26,186 nt of DNA, taken from Byssochlamys sp. IMV 00236 (taxonomy: Eukaryota; Ascomycota; Eurotiomycetes; Eurotiales; Thermoascaceae). Positions 1-9,608 of this stretch are shown here, in pieces (position 1 is the first letter of the stretch; each line of letters opens with the position of its first letter). The DNA lies in NCBI GenBank assembly GCA_001931875.2, contig MSJH02000562.1:1-26186 (forward strand), read 5' to 3'. The notes under the pieces were generated by a model that saw nothing but the letters and a program-made list of their open reading frames with translations, was not told where the DNA came from and made no database searches. Both the position numbers and the translations under genes were made by a program.

Positions 1-1058
1 CTGCTACTGCGGGTCTTTGCAGGCTGCTCTGGTATTTGATGGTTTTTATGGGTGCCTGGTCCCTGTTCTGATGGTCAATGGCCGACCTGAAGAATGTCGT
101 CACAGCAGCAATCAGAACCTTTAGAAATCTTTTGGCATCGTTGCTGACCTTTTTTTTCCTTCTCTTTTAGGTTTTCTTTGGTGCAAAGCATTGGCTTTTG
201 GGAATAATCTTTAATAAATAAATAATATATAGATATTATACGGTCAAATATTCTACTTGCAATGTAAATTCAATTGTCTTACTTTTTAAAAGCAAAATAG
301 TCAACATATTATGAGCAGAGTATAAGCATATTCGACGCATTACTATAAACTATAGTTGCTGATATATAATCCATAAAGAATGATAGGGCGCAAATAAAGC
401 TATGGTAAAAGCACATTCTATAACTATGCCACTTTGAGTTGCAGCATTCACGTATAAATCGAATTGTATAATGTATCTTTCACTTGAACAATCCTCTGTT
501 TCCCTTTCAAAAGATCATATTGCAGCTTGGGGCATTACCTTTTTTGGATGTTGCAGTGCCCTTTTGCAGTGCCTCTAGTATTACTCATTGTGTATGCTTG
601 ATATGTTTAAAAAAAAAACTCCTAAGGCAATCAAGAAATGGAGTGATTTCCTCTACTTTAGTGTATTCTTTAATACTTTTCTTGTTAAGAAGCATGCATT
701 TGGTAAAAGGACAATTTTAGTAAGAACGTAATAGGTTACCATCATATCTACTATTTTGAAGACAGTAGTTCTTACATTCGAAACTGAGATTCACCACGTT
801 TCATTCCCAGCTCTGGTTCCTTTGATTGTCATAAAGAAAAAAAAGAAAGAATGACACCTTTAATTGCTTGTAAATCAACCCGAAAAGATAAGCAGTAAAG
901 GAAGATCCTAAATCATAGTCGTACAAGCTTCCTTGTTTTTATTGTTTCCAATTTCAGATGATTGCGTTTTATCATTTGAAAATATTTTCTCTCTCTCTTT
1001 TCTTTCTTTTTTTTCTTTCTTGCTTCGTATAATCCTATTATCGCCTCTTCATTATTGA
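1..1058. other. Intergenic region, no gene recognised
   Basis: No reading frame here shows a recognisable domain. The longest open stretch (484-720, plus) lacks codon structure or family resemblance. The last 100 bases before the next gene, about 985-1025, are a C/T-rich tract on the plus strand, typical of the region just upstream of fungal start codons. The first 200 bases could be the 3' end of something cut by the window edge, but I cannot support that. Confidence 0.5.
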
Positions 1059-1970
1059 ATGGCAGAAGTACCGCCAGTAGTGCCTCAACCAGAAGTATCT
1101 GCTGCACCACATTCAGCAGCTCCTTCTGCTGCTCCAACGGCTCCGGTAGTCAACGATGCTCCTCTTCCTCAAACCGGTATACCTACTCAGTCTCATTCGG
1201 CAGCGCCCATTCCATCTCAATCAGCTGCTCCAATCAGTGCTACTGTTGCTCCTACTGTAATCTCGGGATCATCTCGAGCGCCTCAGGCAGTTGTAGTACC
1301 ACACTCATCAATGTATAGAAATAATGTTGGGATAATGGAAGGCTTATTTAACAAATTAAAGGTTGCAGCAGGCTTTGGAGATCCCTTTACTACTTACTAT
1401 CCTGGAAATGCTTTTGTTCAGCCATTCATGCCGCAAGCCAATATTCAGATACCATCAATAGTGGATGACAACGTAATGAAACCACAGGCTATCGCTCCAG
1501 CCTTACCAATACCCATGAATCCCGCCCTTGGCATGGCTCCTGTCAACCATTATCAGCAACAGCAACAATTGCAACAAGCACAGCAGCTATTAATGCTGTT
1601 AATGATGAACCAACAACAACAACAACAGCATCCTTATGTATATCAACAGCAACTACAGTTGCAACAACAACAACAACAACAACAACAACAGCAAATGCTT
1701 GTAAACTATTTTATCCAACAACAACAACAAGCAGCTATGATGGCAGCTGCACAAAGATCAGAGATGATGTATCCGGCAACAATAATGAACACATACCCTC
1801 AGTATCATATACCTTATTACCCACAATATCAGCATCAAATGTATCCATATGAAGATTATGCAAGAAGCTATTATAATCCATCTTATTATGATACAAGGCA
1901 TAGAACCAATAGCTTTTACCCACAAAGAACACGCAACTTTAGCTCAGTTAAAGATTTACGTCCATATTAA
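1059..1970 (+). CDS. Glutamine-rich low-complexity protein, single exon
   Basis: This is a 303-residue open frame without introns, starting at an ATG that follows a C/T-rich upstream tract. I do not recognise a family. Residues 1-80 are rich in Ala, Pro, Ser and Val, with repeated SAAP-type units. The middle (about 85-160) is less biased and contains a short hydrophobic-amphipathic stretch around the GLFNKLKVAAGFG segment. Residues about 165-225 hold several polyglutamine runs, the longest with 12 consecutive Gln, encoded mostly by CAA with some CAG. The C-terminus (230-303) is rich in Tyr, Pro, Met and Arg and ends in a basic tail. The composition suggests an intrinsically disordered protein of the kind found in RNA granules or transcription regulation. 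That role is inference only. There is no signal peptide or membrane segment. The overlapping frame at 1055-1318 is a shadow. Confidence 0.8.
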   Translation: MAEVPPVVPQPEVSAAPHSAAPSAAPTAPVVNDAPLPQTGIPTQSHSAAPIPSQSAAPISATVAPTVISGSSRAPQAVVVPHSSMYRNNVGIMEGLFNKLKVAAGFGDPFTTYYPGNAFVQPFMPQANIQIPSIVDDNVMKPQAIAPALPIPMNPALGMAPVNHYQQQQQLQQAQQLLMLLMMNQQQQQQHPYVYQQQLQLQQQQQQQQQQQMLVNYFIQQQQQAAMMAAAQRSEMMYPATIMNTYPQYHIPYYPQYQHQMYPYEDYARSYYNPSYYDTRHRTNSFYPQRTRNFSSVKDLRPY

Positions 1971-2008
1971 TAATAAAAAAAAGTGTGTTCTTTATCTCAG
2001 AAAACCAG

Positions 2009-2045
<37 letters not shown>
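2009..2045 (+). repeat. Poly(A) tract of 37 nt
   Basis: An uninterrupted run of A begins 38 nt after the stop codon of the Q-rich gene. It could be a genomic poly(dA:dT) element that excludes nucleosomes at a gene end, or the relic of an integrated poly(A) tail. No target-site duplication was identified, so the first reading is simpler. Confidence 0.9.
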
Positions 2046-2050
<5 letters not shown>

Positions 2051-2422
2051 AGGAGGACTCAGTTTCCCTATTTCACCATGTGTCCCTTTTTTTTTCAATT
2101 ACAGTGCTTCCACTCTCAGTCTTTCGGCGTAATTTCATACTTACTGTATGTGCCCCCTTTTACTTAACCTTTCTTATGAGAATACTATAAATATACATAT
2201 ATGAATGAAATTATTCACACACATTACAAGATTAATAACAATTAAACACTTTATGTCTTTTTTATTATTTAAAAAGAAAATATTTAATAATATATAAAAT
2301 GAACTTGATATTTTTGAGAAAAGATAAATGTGGTCAAGACTTTATACAAAATGAAAAGTTGTTAGACAATTTGTTTAAATAGTCTAATCTTGACTTTTCT
2401 TTTTCTTTTCTTCTTCTTCCTT

Positions 2423-2580
2423 GGACCAAAAAGTAAGACCAGCTATTCCCCAGCTAGCACTAAGGTATGTTATATTCTTTACTCTTGTAAGAAGCTAATA
2501 TGTAGTATTATAGATCATAAAATCGAAAACAGTAGCCGGTGCTAGCTGGGGGTAGTTTGGTTCTTACCAAACCTTGGTCC
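2423..2580 (+). repeat. Long imperfect inverted repeat with intron-like loop
   Basis: The left arm (2423-2460) pairs with the right arm (2539-2580). The ends GGACCAA and TTGGTCC match perfectly, GTAAGA pairs with TCTTAC, and CAGCTAGCAC pairs with GTGCTAGCTG. A few bulges separate these blocks. The 78-nt loop contains a segment (2465-2513) that begins GTATGT, has a GCTAAT branch-like motif and ends TATTATAG, which is the size and form of the introns in the neighbouring genes. It may be a structured non-coding RNA, a decayed small transposon, or a dsRNA-forming hairpin. I do not recognise it as a known RNA. Confidence 0.6.
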
Positions 2581-2815
2581 CATCCGCTCTCTTTCTTGCT
2601 CTCTCTTTCTCTCTTTTCCCTTCTTTATAATGTAAGTATTTAATATCAATGTAAATAACTGATTTACTAATCATTTATTTATTCGTCCTTTTGCTTCTGA
2701 TGGGCTCTCTTCTTTATTATTTGTTGTATCCTTTAATTATTTTTTGTTGTCTGAAATTATCAGTGTGCGAATAATTTGTGAATAAAGTGTAGTCTTTCTA
2801 TTTTAAACGTTGTGT

Positions 2816-2818
<3 letters not shown>

Positions 2819-2862
<44 letters not shown>
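2819..2862 (+). repeat. Poly(T) tract of 44 nt before VPS1
   Basis: An uninterrupted T run ends 23 nt before the VPS1 start codon. A similar 33-nt run precedes the next gene, so these tracts probably form nucleosome-poor promoter or 5' UTR sequence. Confidence 0.9.
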
Positions 2863-2885
2863 CTTCTTTTACCTTCTATAAAAAA

Positions 2886-5177
2886 ATGAGTATGGACTCG
2901 CAGCTAATCAAGACTGGTAAATAACAATAAACTGACAACATTTAAATATAAACATTAAACAGATTGTACTACTAGTGAATAAATTACAGGATGCCTTTTC
3001 AACTGTAGGAGTTCACAATCCAGTTGACCTACCGCAGATTGCTGTCATTGGCTCTCAGTCAAGTGGTAAAAGTTCAGTATTAGAAAACATTGTTGGTCGT
3101 GATTTTCTTCCTCGTGGTACGGGTATTGTCACTCGACGACCTTTGGTAAGTTCAATTATTAAACAACAGCACACAATAAACATCTATTATAGATTCTTCA
3201 ATTGATCAACAGACCACCCAAAGACAATGAGGACCCAAGTCAGCAAGAGTGGGGGGAGTTTCTTCACTTGCCAGGACAAAAGTTTTATGATTTTGATAAA
3301 ATTCGCCAAGAAATTATCAAGGATACAGAACTGAAGACTGGAAAAAATCTAGGCATCTCCCCTCAGCCGATCAACTTGCGTATCTTCTCACCGAACGTGC
3401 TCACCTTGACCTTGGTCGATTTACCAGGCTTAACCAAGGTGCCTGTGGGTGATCAACCAAAGGATATTGAAAAGCAAATTCGTGAGATGCTGCTCAAGTA
3501 TATCACTAAACCCAATTCTATCATCTTGGCTGTTACTGCCGCAAACACAGACTTGGCCAACTCAGATGGTCTCAAACTGGCGCGCGATGTAGATCCAGAA
3601 GGGCTGAAAACCATTGGTGTATTGACCAAAGTGGACTTGATGGATGAAGGAACAGATGTGATTGACATATTGGCAGGACGAGTCATTCCTCTGCGGTTAG
3701 GCTATGTACCTGTCGTCAACCGTGGACAACGAGACATCGAGAGCAAAAAGTCTATTCAACGTGCTTTAGAGGCAGAACGTGAGTTTTTCGAAAACCATCC
3801 AGCATATAAATCCAGAGCTCAATACTGTGGCACACCATTCTTAGCACAAAAGCTTAACAGAATCCTGATGCTTCACATAAAGAACACATTACCAGAAATC
3901 AAGGGTAAGATTCAGTCTGCACTTGTCAAGTATCAACAAGAGTTGTGGTCACTGGGTGATCCACTCGATGATCAGCCTTCCAATCGAGCCAATATGGTAC
4001 TGAATATCATCACAGAGTTCTGTACCGAGTTTCGCACAATCATCGATGGTACCTCGGGCGACCTATCGAGCTTTGAGCTCTCAGGCGGTGCACGCATCAG
4101 TTTTGTGTTCCATGAACTCTATGCAAGTGGTGTCAAAGGTATAGACCCTCTGGACCAAATCAAGGATGTGGACATTCGTACTATTCTCTACAATTCTTCT
4201 GGATCTTCACCAGCTCTCTTTGTGGCTACAACTGCTTTTGAGTTGATCATCAAGAAACAGATCAAACGACTGGAGGAGCCGAGTGTGAAATGTATCAATA
4301 TGGTCTATGATGAATTAGTGAGAATCCTTGGTCAGTTATTAACCAAGCAATTCTTTAAACGATTCCCTGCTCTTAAAGAAAAATTTTATCAAGTTGTCTT
4401 GGCCTTTTTCAAAAAGGCGCTTCAGCCTACATCAAAGCTGGTGACTGATCTTGTAGCGTAAGTGTGTGTGTGAATGAAGGTTAGAAAGATCATTAATTAT
4501 ACTGTATATAGTATGGAAGCATGTTATATCAATACAGCTCATCCACACTTTTTAAATGGACATCAAGCGATTGCACTTGTTAATGAGCGAATGAGCAAGG
4601 AAACCAAACCTAAAGCAGCGCCTGCTACTGCATTACCTGCTTCAACGATACCAGATTCTGATAACAGTGGCTCACTCTTTGGAAGCTTTTTCTCAGGTAA
4701 TAAGAAGGCCGCAAATGCCAAGAAATCAGCATCCCCTCTATTAGATGCAGTAAGTAATAGTTAATATCTGTCAAACGACCTTCTTATCTAAAAATACCGT
4801 ATGTAGCCTCCTGCAACTTTAAAAGCAAGCGGCAATTTATCAGAACGAGAATACATGGAGATAGAAGTTATTAGTAAAGTATATTGGGAAATAAGAAGTT
4901 TACATTTATTGATTTCATTCTGTTAGAGTTATTGATTCAATCTTATTATGATATCGTTAAGCGTACAATGATCGATATGGTTCCTAAAGCGATCATGTTA
5001 AACCTGGTTAACCATGCAAAGGAAGAACTTCAACGAGAGTTATTGACAGAGCTTTACAAGGTAGAAGTATTGGATGAATTACTGCAAGAGTCAGATTTTA
5101 CAAGACAAAGAAGAAATGAATGTAAAAAGATGATTGAAGCTTTACAGAAAGCAGATGAAATTGTCGGCTCCGTTTAA
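2886..5177 (+). CDS. VPS1: Dynamin-like GTPase Vps1
   Basis: This is a dynamin-superfamily GTPase of 673 residues. The yeast homologue drives membrane scission in vacuolar protein sorting, endosome recycling and peroxisome fission. Six exons join in frame: 2886-2916, 2976-3145, 3193-4457, 4512-4749, 4807-4873, 4927-5177, with introns of 47-59 nt. Visible motifs are the P-loop GSQSSGKS (residues about 36-43), the conserved [15 protein letters not shown] switch-I segment, DLPG (G3) and TKVD (G4). The middle/stalk domain follows, then a low-complexity Ala/Ser/Lys-rich insert (exon 4) and a C-terminal GED. There is no PH or proline-rich domain, as expected for Vps1/Dnm1 types. The [11 protein letters not shown] segment across intron 2 and the short insert favour Vps1 over Dnm1. 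The start was chosen because exon 1 supplies the residues before VNKLQDAF through a phase-1 junction using the acceptor at 2974-2975. The stop lies only 85 bp before the next ATG. Confidence 0.93.
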
Positions 5178-5205
5178 GTTGAATAAACTTTTGAGTATTT
5201 TTTTT

Positions 5206-5209
<4 letters not shown>

Positions 5210-5242
<33 letters not shown>
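5210..5242 (+). repeat. Poly(T) tract of 33 nt between VPS1 and HTS1
   Basis: The T run lies in the 85-bp gap between two same-strand genes and ends 20 nt before the downstream ATG. It is followed by CCTCTCTTTCTAG, which resembles a 3' splice site, so the tract may be the polypyrimidine part of a 5' UTR intron of the downstream gene. Confidence 0.85.
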
Positions 5243-5262
5243 CCTCTCTTTCTAGTGTTGAA

Positions 5263-6816
5263 ATGTTTAAAACCTTTTGTACAAGACGACCCTTGTTATC
5301 ATATCGACGACTCTTTTCGACCAGCTTACAATGTAAAAAAGTTGTTATGTTCAAAATAGTTCTCTTGTCTCATTAAGCATCTTTAGGTAAAAAGACCGAA
5401 AGACAAGTATGAAGGAATTAAGATAATATAAAGTATATACATAAACTTATCTTTCTTTTAAAGGCCATTTTAGTAAAGACGCCAAAAGGAACACGAGACT
5501 ATGACGATAAAGAGATGGCCATACGACAAGATCTTTTCAAATCCATCACAAATGTCTTTCAACGACATGGTGCTGTGACGATCGATACACCTGTTTTTGA
5601 ATTAACCGAGATCCTCTCTGGAAAATATGGAGAAGAGAGCAAACTGATTTACAATCTAGCTGATCAAGGTGGAGAACATTGTTCATTGAGATACGATCTG
5701 ACTGTACCTTTTGCCAGGTACCTGGCCATGCAAGGCGGAAAAGAAGCTCAGATGAAACGATACCAGATCGCCAAAGTGTATAGACGTGATCAACCCATCA
5801 TGACCAAGGGTCGACTACGTGAGTTTGTTCAATGCGATTTCGATATTGCTGGTCAGTATGATCCCATGATTCCGGATGCAGAGGTTCTAAAGATTGTGAG
5901 CGATACTTTGGATACGGTCAAGGTGCCATTTTATATCAAACTGAATCACCGACAGCTTCTGGACGGTCTTTTTCAGGTCTGCGGAGTGCCGCAGGATCAG
6001 GTGCGTTCTATTTCAGCAGCGATTGACAAGTTGGACAAGATGCCATGGGAGGACGTGAAGAAGGAGATGGTGAAGGAAAGAGGATTGAGTGAACAGATTG
6101 CTGATCGTATAGGAAAGTACGTTCTGCAACAAGACAGTAACATTCTCGATATATTGGAAAAGGATGAGGCGTTGATGAAGAATGAGGATGCTCGTAAAGG
6201 CATTGCTGATATCAGATTATTGCTTGATTATCTGGATATATTTCAAGTCAAGGATCGTATCCGGATTGACCTTAGTCTGGCCAGAGGTCTGGACTACTAC
6301 ACCGGTATTATCTATGAAGCGATACAGACAGAAGTAGAAGGCTTGGGTTCTATTGCTGCGGGTGGTCGTTATGATAATTTGGTTGGTATGTTTGCTGGAA
6401 CTAATAAGCGTGGACAGCCCAAGACAATACCATGCGTTGGTGTCTCTATTGGTGTCGAACGCTTGTTTTCGTTGCTTATGGCGCGTCAGGATATAGACAA
6501 AATCAAGAGTAATGCTACTCAGGTCTATGTGATCTCTGTTGGTGATGGACTACTCAGGGAACGTATGCAGCTTGTACGTGAATTATGGGATGCAGGTATC
6601 AAGGCGAGTTTTATGTTTAAGAATAAGCCCAAGCTGGAAAAACAGTGGAATGTATGTGAAAAAGATCAGATACCCTTTGCTATCATCATTGGTAAAGATG
6701 AGTTGGATAATGGACAAGTGAGAATCAAAGATATGAGAACAAAATCAAATCAAGGTGGAGGCATCACAGTGGCAAGAAAGGAAATGATTGATGTATTAAA
6801 AGATAAATTGAATTAG
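5263..6816 (+). CDS. HTS1: Histidyl-tRNA synthetase with mitochondrial-type leader
   Basis: This class II aminoacyl-tRNA synthetase charges tRNA-His. Exon 1 (5263-5332) encodes an Arg/Ser/Phe-rich leader with RRLFSTS, a typical mitochondrial presequence with no acidic residues. Exon 2 (5474-6816) encodes the enzyme. Splicing gives 470 residues. Family hallmarks are KTPKGTRDY at the N-terminus of the core, the motif 2 region with REFVQCDFDIAG, the histidine-specific ARGLDYYTG, the GGRYDNL and GVSIGVER (motif 3) segments, and a C-terminal anticodon-binding domain from about residue 360. The junction T|TA keeps the frame into LKTPKG. The single intron would be 141 nt, unusually long here. A 9-nt exon at 5378-5386 would also keep the frame and split it in two. 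One gene must normally supply both cytosolic and mitochondrial enzyme in fungi, but no clear second in-frame start upstream of KTPKG is visible. Confidence 0.92.
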
Positions 6817-6893
6817 AAGAAAAAAGAGAAAAAAAGAGAGAGATATGAATGAATGTCGAGTGTTGTAATGTGTGTAATGAGTATATATACATG

Positions 6894-6915
6894 CTTTCTT
6901 TCTTTCTTTCTTTCT
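6894..6915 (+). repeat. (CTTT)n microsatellite
   Basis: About five tandem CTTT units lie between the convergent genes HTS1 and the small minus-strand gene. The repeat touches the stop codon of the latter (CTA on the plus strand at 6914-6916). Confidence 0.8.
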
Positions 6916-7572
6916 ATGTTTGTTTTTGATTGAGTTTTGGACTGTCGTCTTCTATTATTACATTATAAAGTGTTCTATATTGATTTTCTGCTTCTTCACA
7001 TTGAGAATCAAACAGTTTCTACAAACAAAAAGCAATGTTAATGTATGATAATAAGATGTATAAACATACTTCTAGTTGGGATGTATATTCTGTTTTTTCA
7101 TGAAACAATTCTCCGTTGTTGACCTGAACAACCTTTGGATCCTTTGAAGGGTCTACTTCGTCTCTTTTCACTTTATCTAAATGATCGATACAATCCAAGA
7201 TATCCTGAGTAAAGTACGCTAGATAGTCTTGTCCGGTGATTACTTCGATAGGTGGAGTAAAAGACTGACAAGGTAGCTTCTCTTTCTGCACAGTACTAGC
7301 AACATTCTTTCGTATCATTTCAAGTTGCTTATAATGATAACTCTTTAGACGTGCTATACAGCGGTGCTTTAGCAATGTCTTTTTCTTGTGAATTAAGGAT
7401 AATGTATTTGGGCCTGGATTAACAGTAGGTGTATCAGGTGGTAGATAGACATCGTCTTCTCTATATATATATAAGTTAGATTATTCATTCTTGTATTCAC
7501 ACTTTTTGTCCTTGTATACCTGCCCGCAGGTTCTTCCTCCAGCCAAAATTTGAGCTGATCAATGTTGGACAT
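6914..7572 (-). CDS. Small unrecognised protein, three exons
   Basis: I do not recognise this protein. The model has exon 1 7520-7572, exon 2 7070-7460 and exon 3 6914-7018, giving 182 residues with both splice junctions in frame (phases 2 and 0). Both introns have canonical ends (GTATAC...ATATAG, 59 nt; GTATGT...TTGTAG, 51 nt). The N-terminus is short and acidic, with a FWLEEEP segment. A proline-rich linker follows (about 22-37), then a basic helical stretch (about 43-80) rich in Lys, Arg and His, and a helical, charged C-terminal half that could form a coiled coil. There is no signal peptide or membrane segment. The gene is convergent with HTS1, with 97 bp between stop codons. The length and helical character would suit a subunit of a larger complex, but no function can be assigned. 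Confidence 0.72.
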
Positions 7573-8234
7573 GTGTGAAGCGAGGGTATATATGTATATA
7601 TATTGAATATAAATAGAAAGAAAGAAAAACGAAGGGGAGAGGGGGGCAGTCTGTGTTGCTGCTTTTTTTATTACAAAAATTTTGTATGGCTACTTAATTA
7701 GGAAAAAAAGACAGAGATTTAGTGCATAAGTGAATGACGCGTTTAATGGACCCTTACTTCTCTCTGTTTATACAATATTCATCTTGGAGAACGATATGAG
7801 TGAGAACTGTAAACATATCCCACTCTTGTACAGGCATAGCTTACTCGATTAATGAGCATTCAGTTCTTGAATATAATATTAACTGGTCGGTGACGTTGGT
7901 TTTTATTTTTGGAAACATGACACAGTAATCTTCTGGGTGTAATGACTTTGCTTTAACAGAAATAGAGGAGGTCATGGTCTTATATTTCATAAATTTATGA
8001 GTCATAATTCAAGAAATAGAATGTGGCACTTATGCACGTTCTCTCTTTTTTTCTTTTCTATCGAGGTTCAGCGTCTATTTTCTAAATAAAGGACAAAAAC
8101 CTGGAATTTGCAAACAACAACAACAACAAAATTCTAGACATAATAGTAATAATACTTACACTAGTTCAGGATAAGAAACCCGTCAGTACTCAGGGACGCA
8201 GTAGTACGAAAGGAAGAGCAAACGTCTACATGTT
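7573..8234. other. Intergenic region, no gene recognised
   Basis: This stretch holds the likely promoter of the minus-strand gene at 6914-7572, including an A/G-rich tract on the plus strand at about 7616-7645 and short TATA-type alternations at 7591-7602. From about 8100 it contains a (CAA)n run, and it may include the decayed 5' part of the transposase fragment that follows. No protein could be read. Confidence 0.5.
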
Positions 8235-8570
8235 CAAACACCGCAATGCGCCATGATCAAGGATCCAAAGCAAACTGACTCGGATTTCACTACAAATTGC
8301 GTTTTTCTTGATGAATCAGCCTTCCATATCAGTTTGAAAGGAAGCATTCCCTGATCAAAGAAGGGAATTCTCACCATAGTTACAGTGCCTACAATTAAAG
8401 CGAACACAACATCGACTTTAGGTGCAATATCTGCAACTGATTTAATCAATGTCAGTTTGAGAGTTCCAAAACGCATTAAAAAGAGAAAAATTGGACGTCC
8501 AACCGATGGTTATAGCATAGGAACAGTGACAGGACATTATCTGAGCTTTTTAAAGGCTACTCTTGATAAA
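8235..8570 (+). mobile_element. Tc1/mariner-like DDE transposase fragment (decayed)
   Basis: In the frame starting at 8235 the translation carries the hallmarks of fungal DDE_3 transposases. These are a catalytic first Asp in FLDESAFH (Asp codon 8310-8312), a WSKKG-like segment whose Trp codon is now a TGA stop (8352-8354), a TVPTIKANTTSTLGAIS segment, an INVSLR strand and GTVTGHYLSFLKATLDKL. The second Asp (D-N-A-P-I-H type) and the catalytic Glu region are absent. The reading frame instead runs straight into integrase sequence near 8570. No terminal inverted repeats were found. The family assignment rests on remembered motif patterns of the DDE_3 group. The copy is dead. Confidence 0.72.
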
Positions 8571-9263
8571 CTCTTTGAGTGGATATGTGCATATGGCATG
8601 CCAAGCTTAGTATGTTGTGATCAAGGCAAACACTTTAATGCGGAAGAGATGAAAGTAATGTTGTTATCGAACTATTGAATCAACTTGAAGTTTGGGATTG
8701 CATACAGGCCTCAAGGACAAGGCAAAGTAGAGAGGATGCATGGTGTAGTCAAAAACACAATCAAGAAATATATTTTTGAATATCAACAAGATTGGGACTA
8801 GTGATTATCGGCTGCGTTATATGTAGTGCGTGCTTCGATAAGGCGGGATCACTTATATACTCCTTTCTTGTTAGTATATGGTAGAAACCTAAGAAGCTAT
8901 GAAGGGGAAGAACGGGTAGAATGGGAAATTGATGATCAACAATTGGAAATGAAAGTTGACGAAAGAATTAAAAGAATCGTAGAGCTGAATGAGTCAATCA
9001 TCCCACAAGCTCATAAAAATATTGATATCTATCGAAAAAAAATGATACAACAAAATAACAAAAAGACCAAGAAAAGAAAATATTATAAAAACGATCTAGT
9101 AATGGTCAGCAATCACGCTCTGGAAGAACAAAATGCAATGCTGATGTCAAGATGGTTAGGTCCATTCAAGATAAAAGAGGTTCTGGATAATAATAAGTAT
9201 ATAATTCAAGACGGTAATATGCAGTTATGCTTTCGTATCACTCGATATTCATTTAAATTATAA
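8571..9263 (+). pseudogene. Ty3/Gypsy-type integrase fragment with in-frame stops
   Basis: The frame encodes the C-terminal part of a retroviral-type integrase core. It shows a G-x-P then CCDQGKHF with an Asp at 8619-8621, a G-I-A-Y-R-P-Q-G-Q-G-K-V-E-R motif with the Glu at 8730-8732 (36 codons after the Asp, near the usual 35), and the later YTPFLLVYGRN segment. After that comes a Lys-rich region and an RWLGPFKI motif typical of the integrase C-terminal domain. The stops TGA 8676-8678, TAG 8799-8801 and TGA 8802-8804 interrupt it, but there is no frameshift. The zinc-binding HHCC domain, first catalytic Asp, reverse transcriptase and LTRs are not seen nearby. It is a relic fragment fused in frame to the upstream transposase remnant. 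Confidence 0.82.
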
Positions 9264-9608
9264 AGAAAAATAATTTTAATAAAGAAACTCTTTATCTTTT
9301 TCCCATATTTTGAAGTCTTTTGTAACTCCAAAAGGACATAGAGTTTTAGCTATAGTCAAGGAAACCAAAACAGTGAAGAATTTCGGAGTTCAAACAGATA
9401 TAAAAGATACCCTACAACATTTTGAAATGACTGTAAATCCATACCTTAGTGGACGTTGATATCCAGTTCTTACCGTGACTGTCACCTGCATCAACGGAAA
9501 AACTCAGGGCGGGGGGATCCTTGATATAAAAAATTTTAGTGCCCTTCCGATTTTTCTCTCTTTTCTTCAATACCTCCCTCCACTTATCTAAAAAAAGCGG
9601 CAGAAACG
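9264..9608. other. Upstream region of the phosphate carrier
   Basis: No gene is seen. The last 60 bases before the ATG are rich in C/T on the plus strand (about 9547-9590), a common feature upstream of strongly expressed fungal genes. The rest may be transposon debris. Confidence 0.5.

Larger units (their letters stand above)
2046..2885. other. Intergenic region upstream of VPS1
   Basis: No protein-coding gene is recognised. The region holds the hairpin at 2423-2580, C/T-rich tracts on the plus strand at about 2396-2422 and 2585-2632, and the 44-nt T run just before VPS1. It presumably contains the VPS1 promoter. Confidence 0.6.

Noticed and set aside
913..1318. ORFs at 913-1137 (-) and 1055-1318 (+)
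   Set aside because: Both are shadows of the Q-rich gene and its C/T-rich leader, with repetitive composition only.
1849..2190. Plus-strand ORFs running through the poly(A) tract
   Set aside because: They owe their length to a Lys run encoded by the A37 tract and overlap the end of the Q-rich gene.
7900..8200. LTR or terminal repeat of the Gypsy element
   Set aside because: I compared the flanks of 8235-9263 by eye and found no direct or inverted repeat of useful length.
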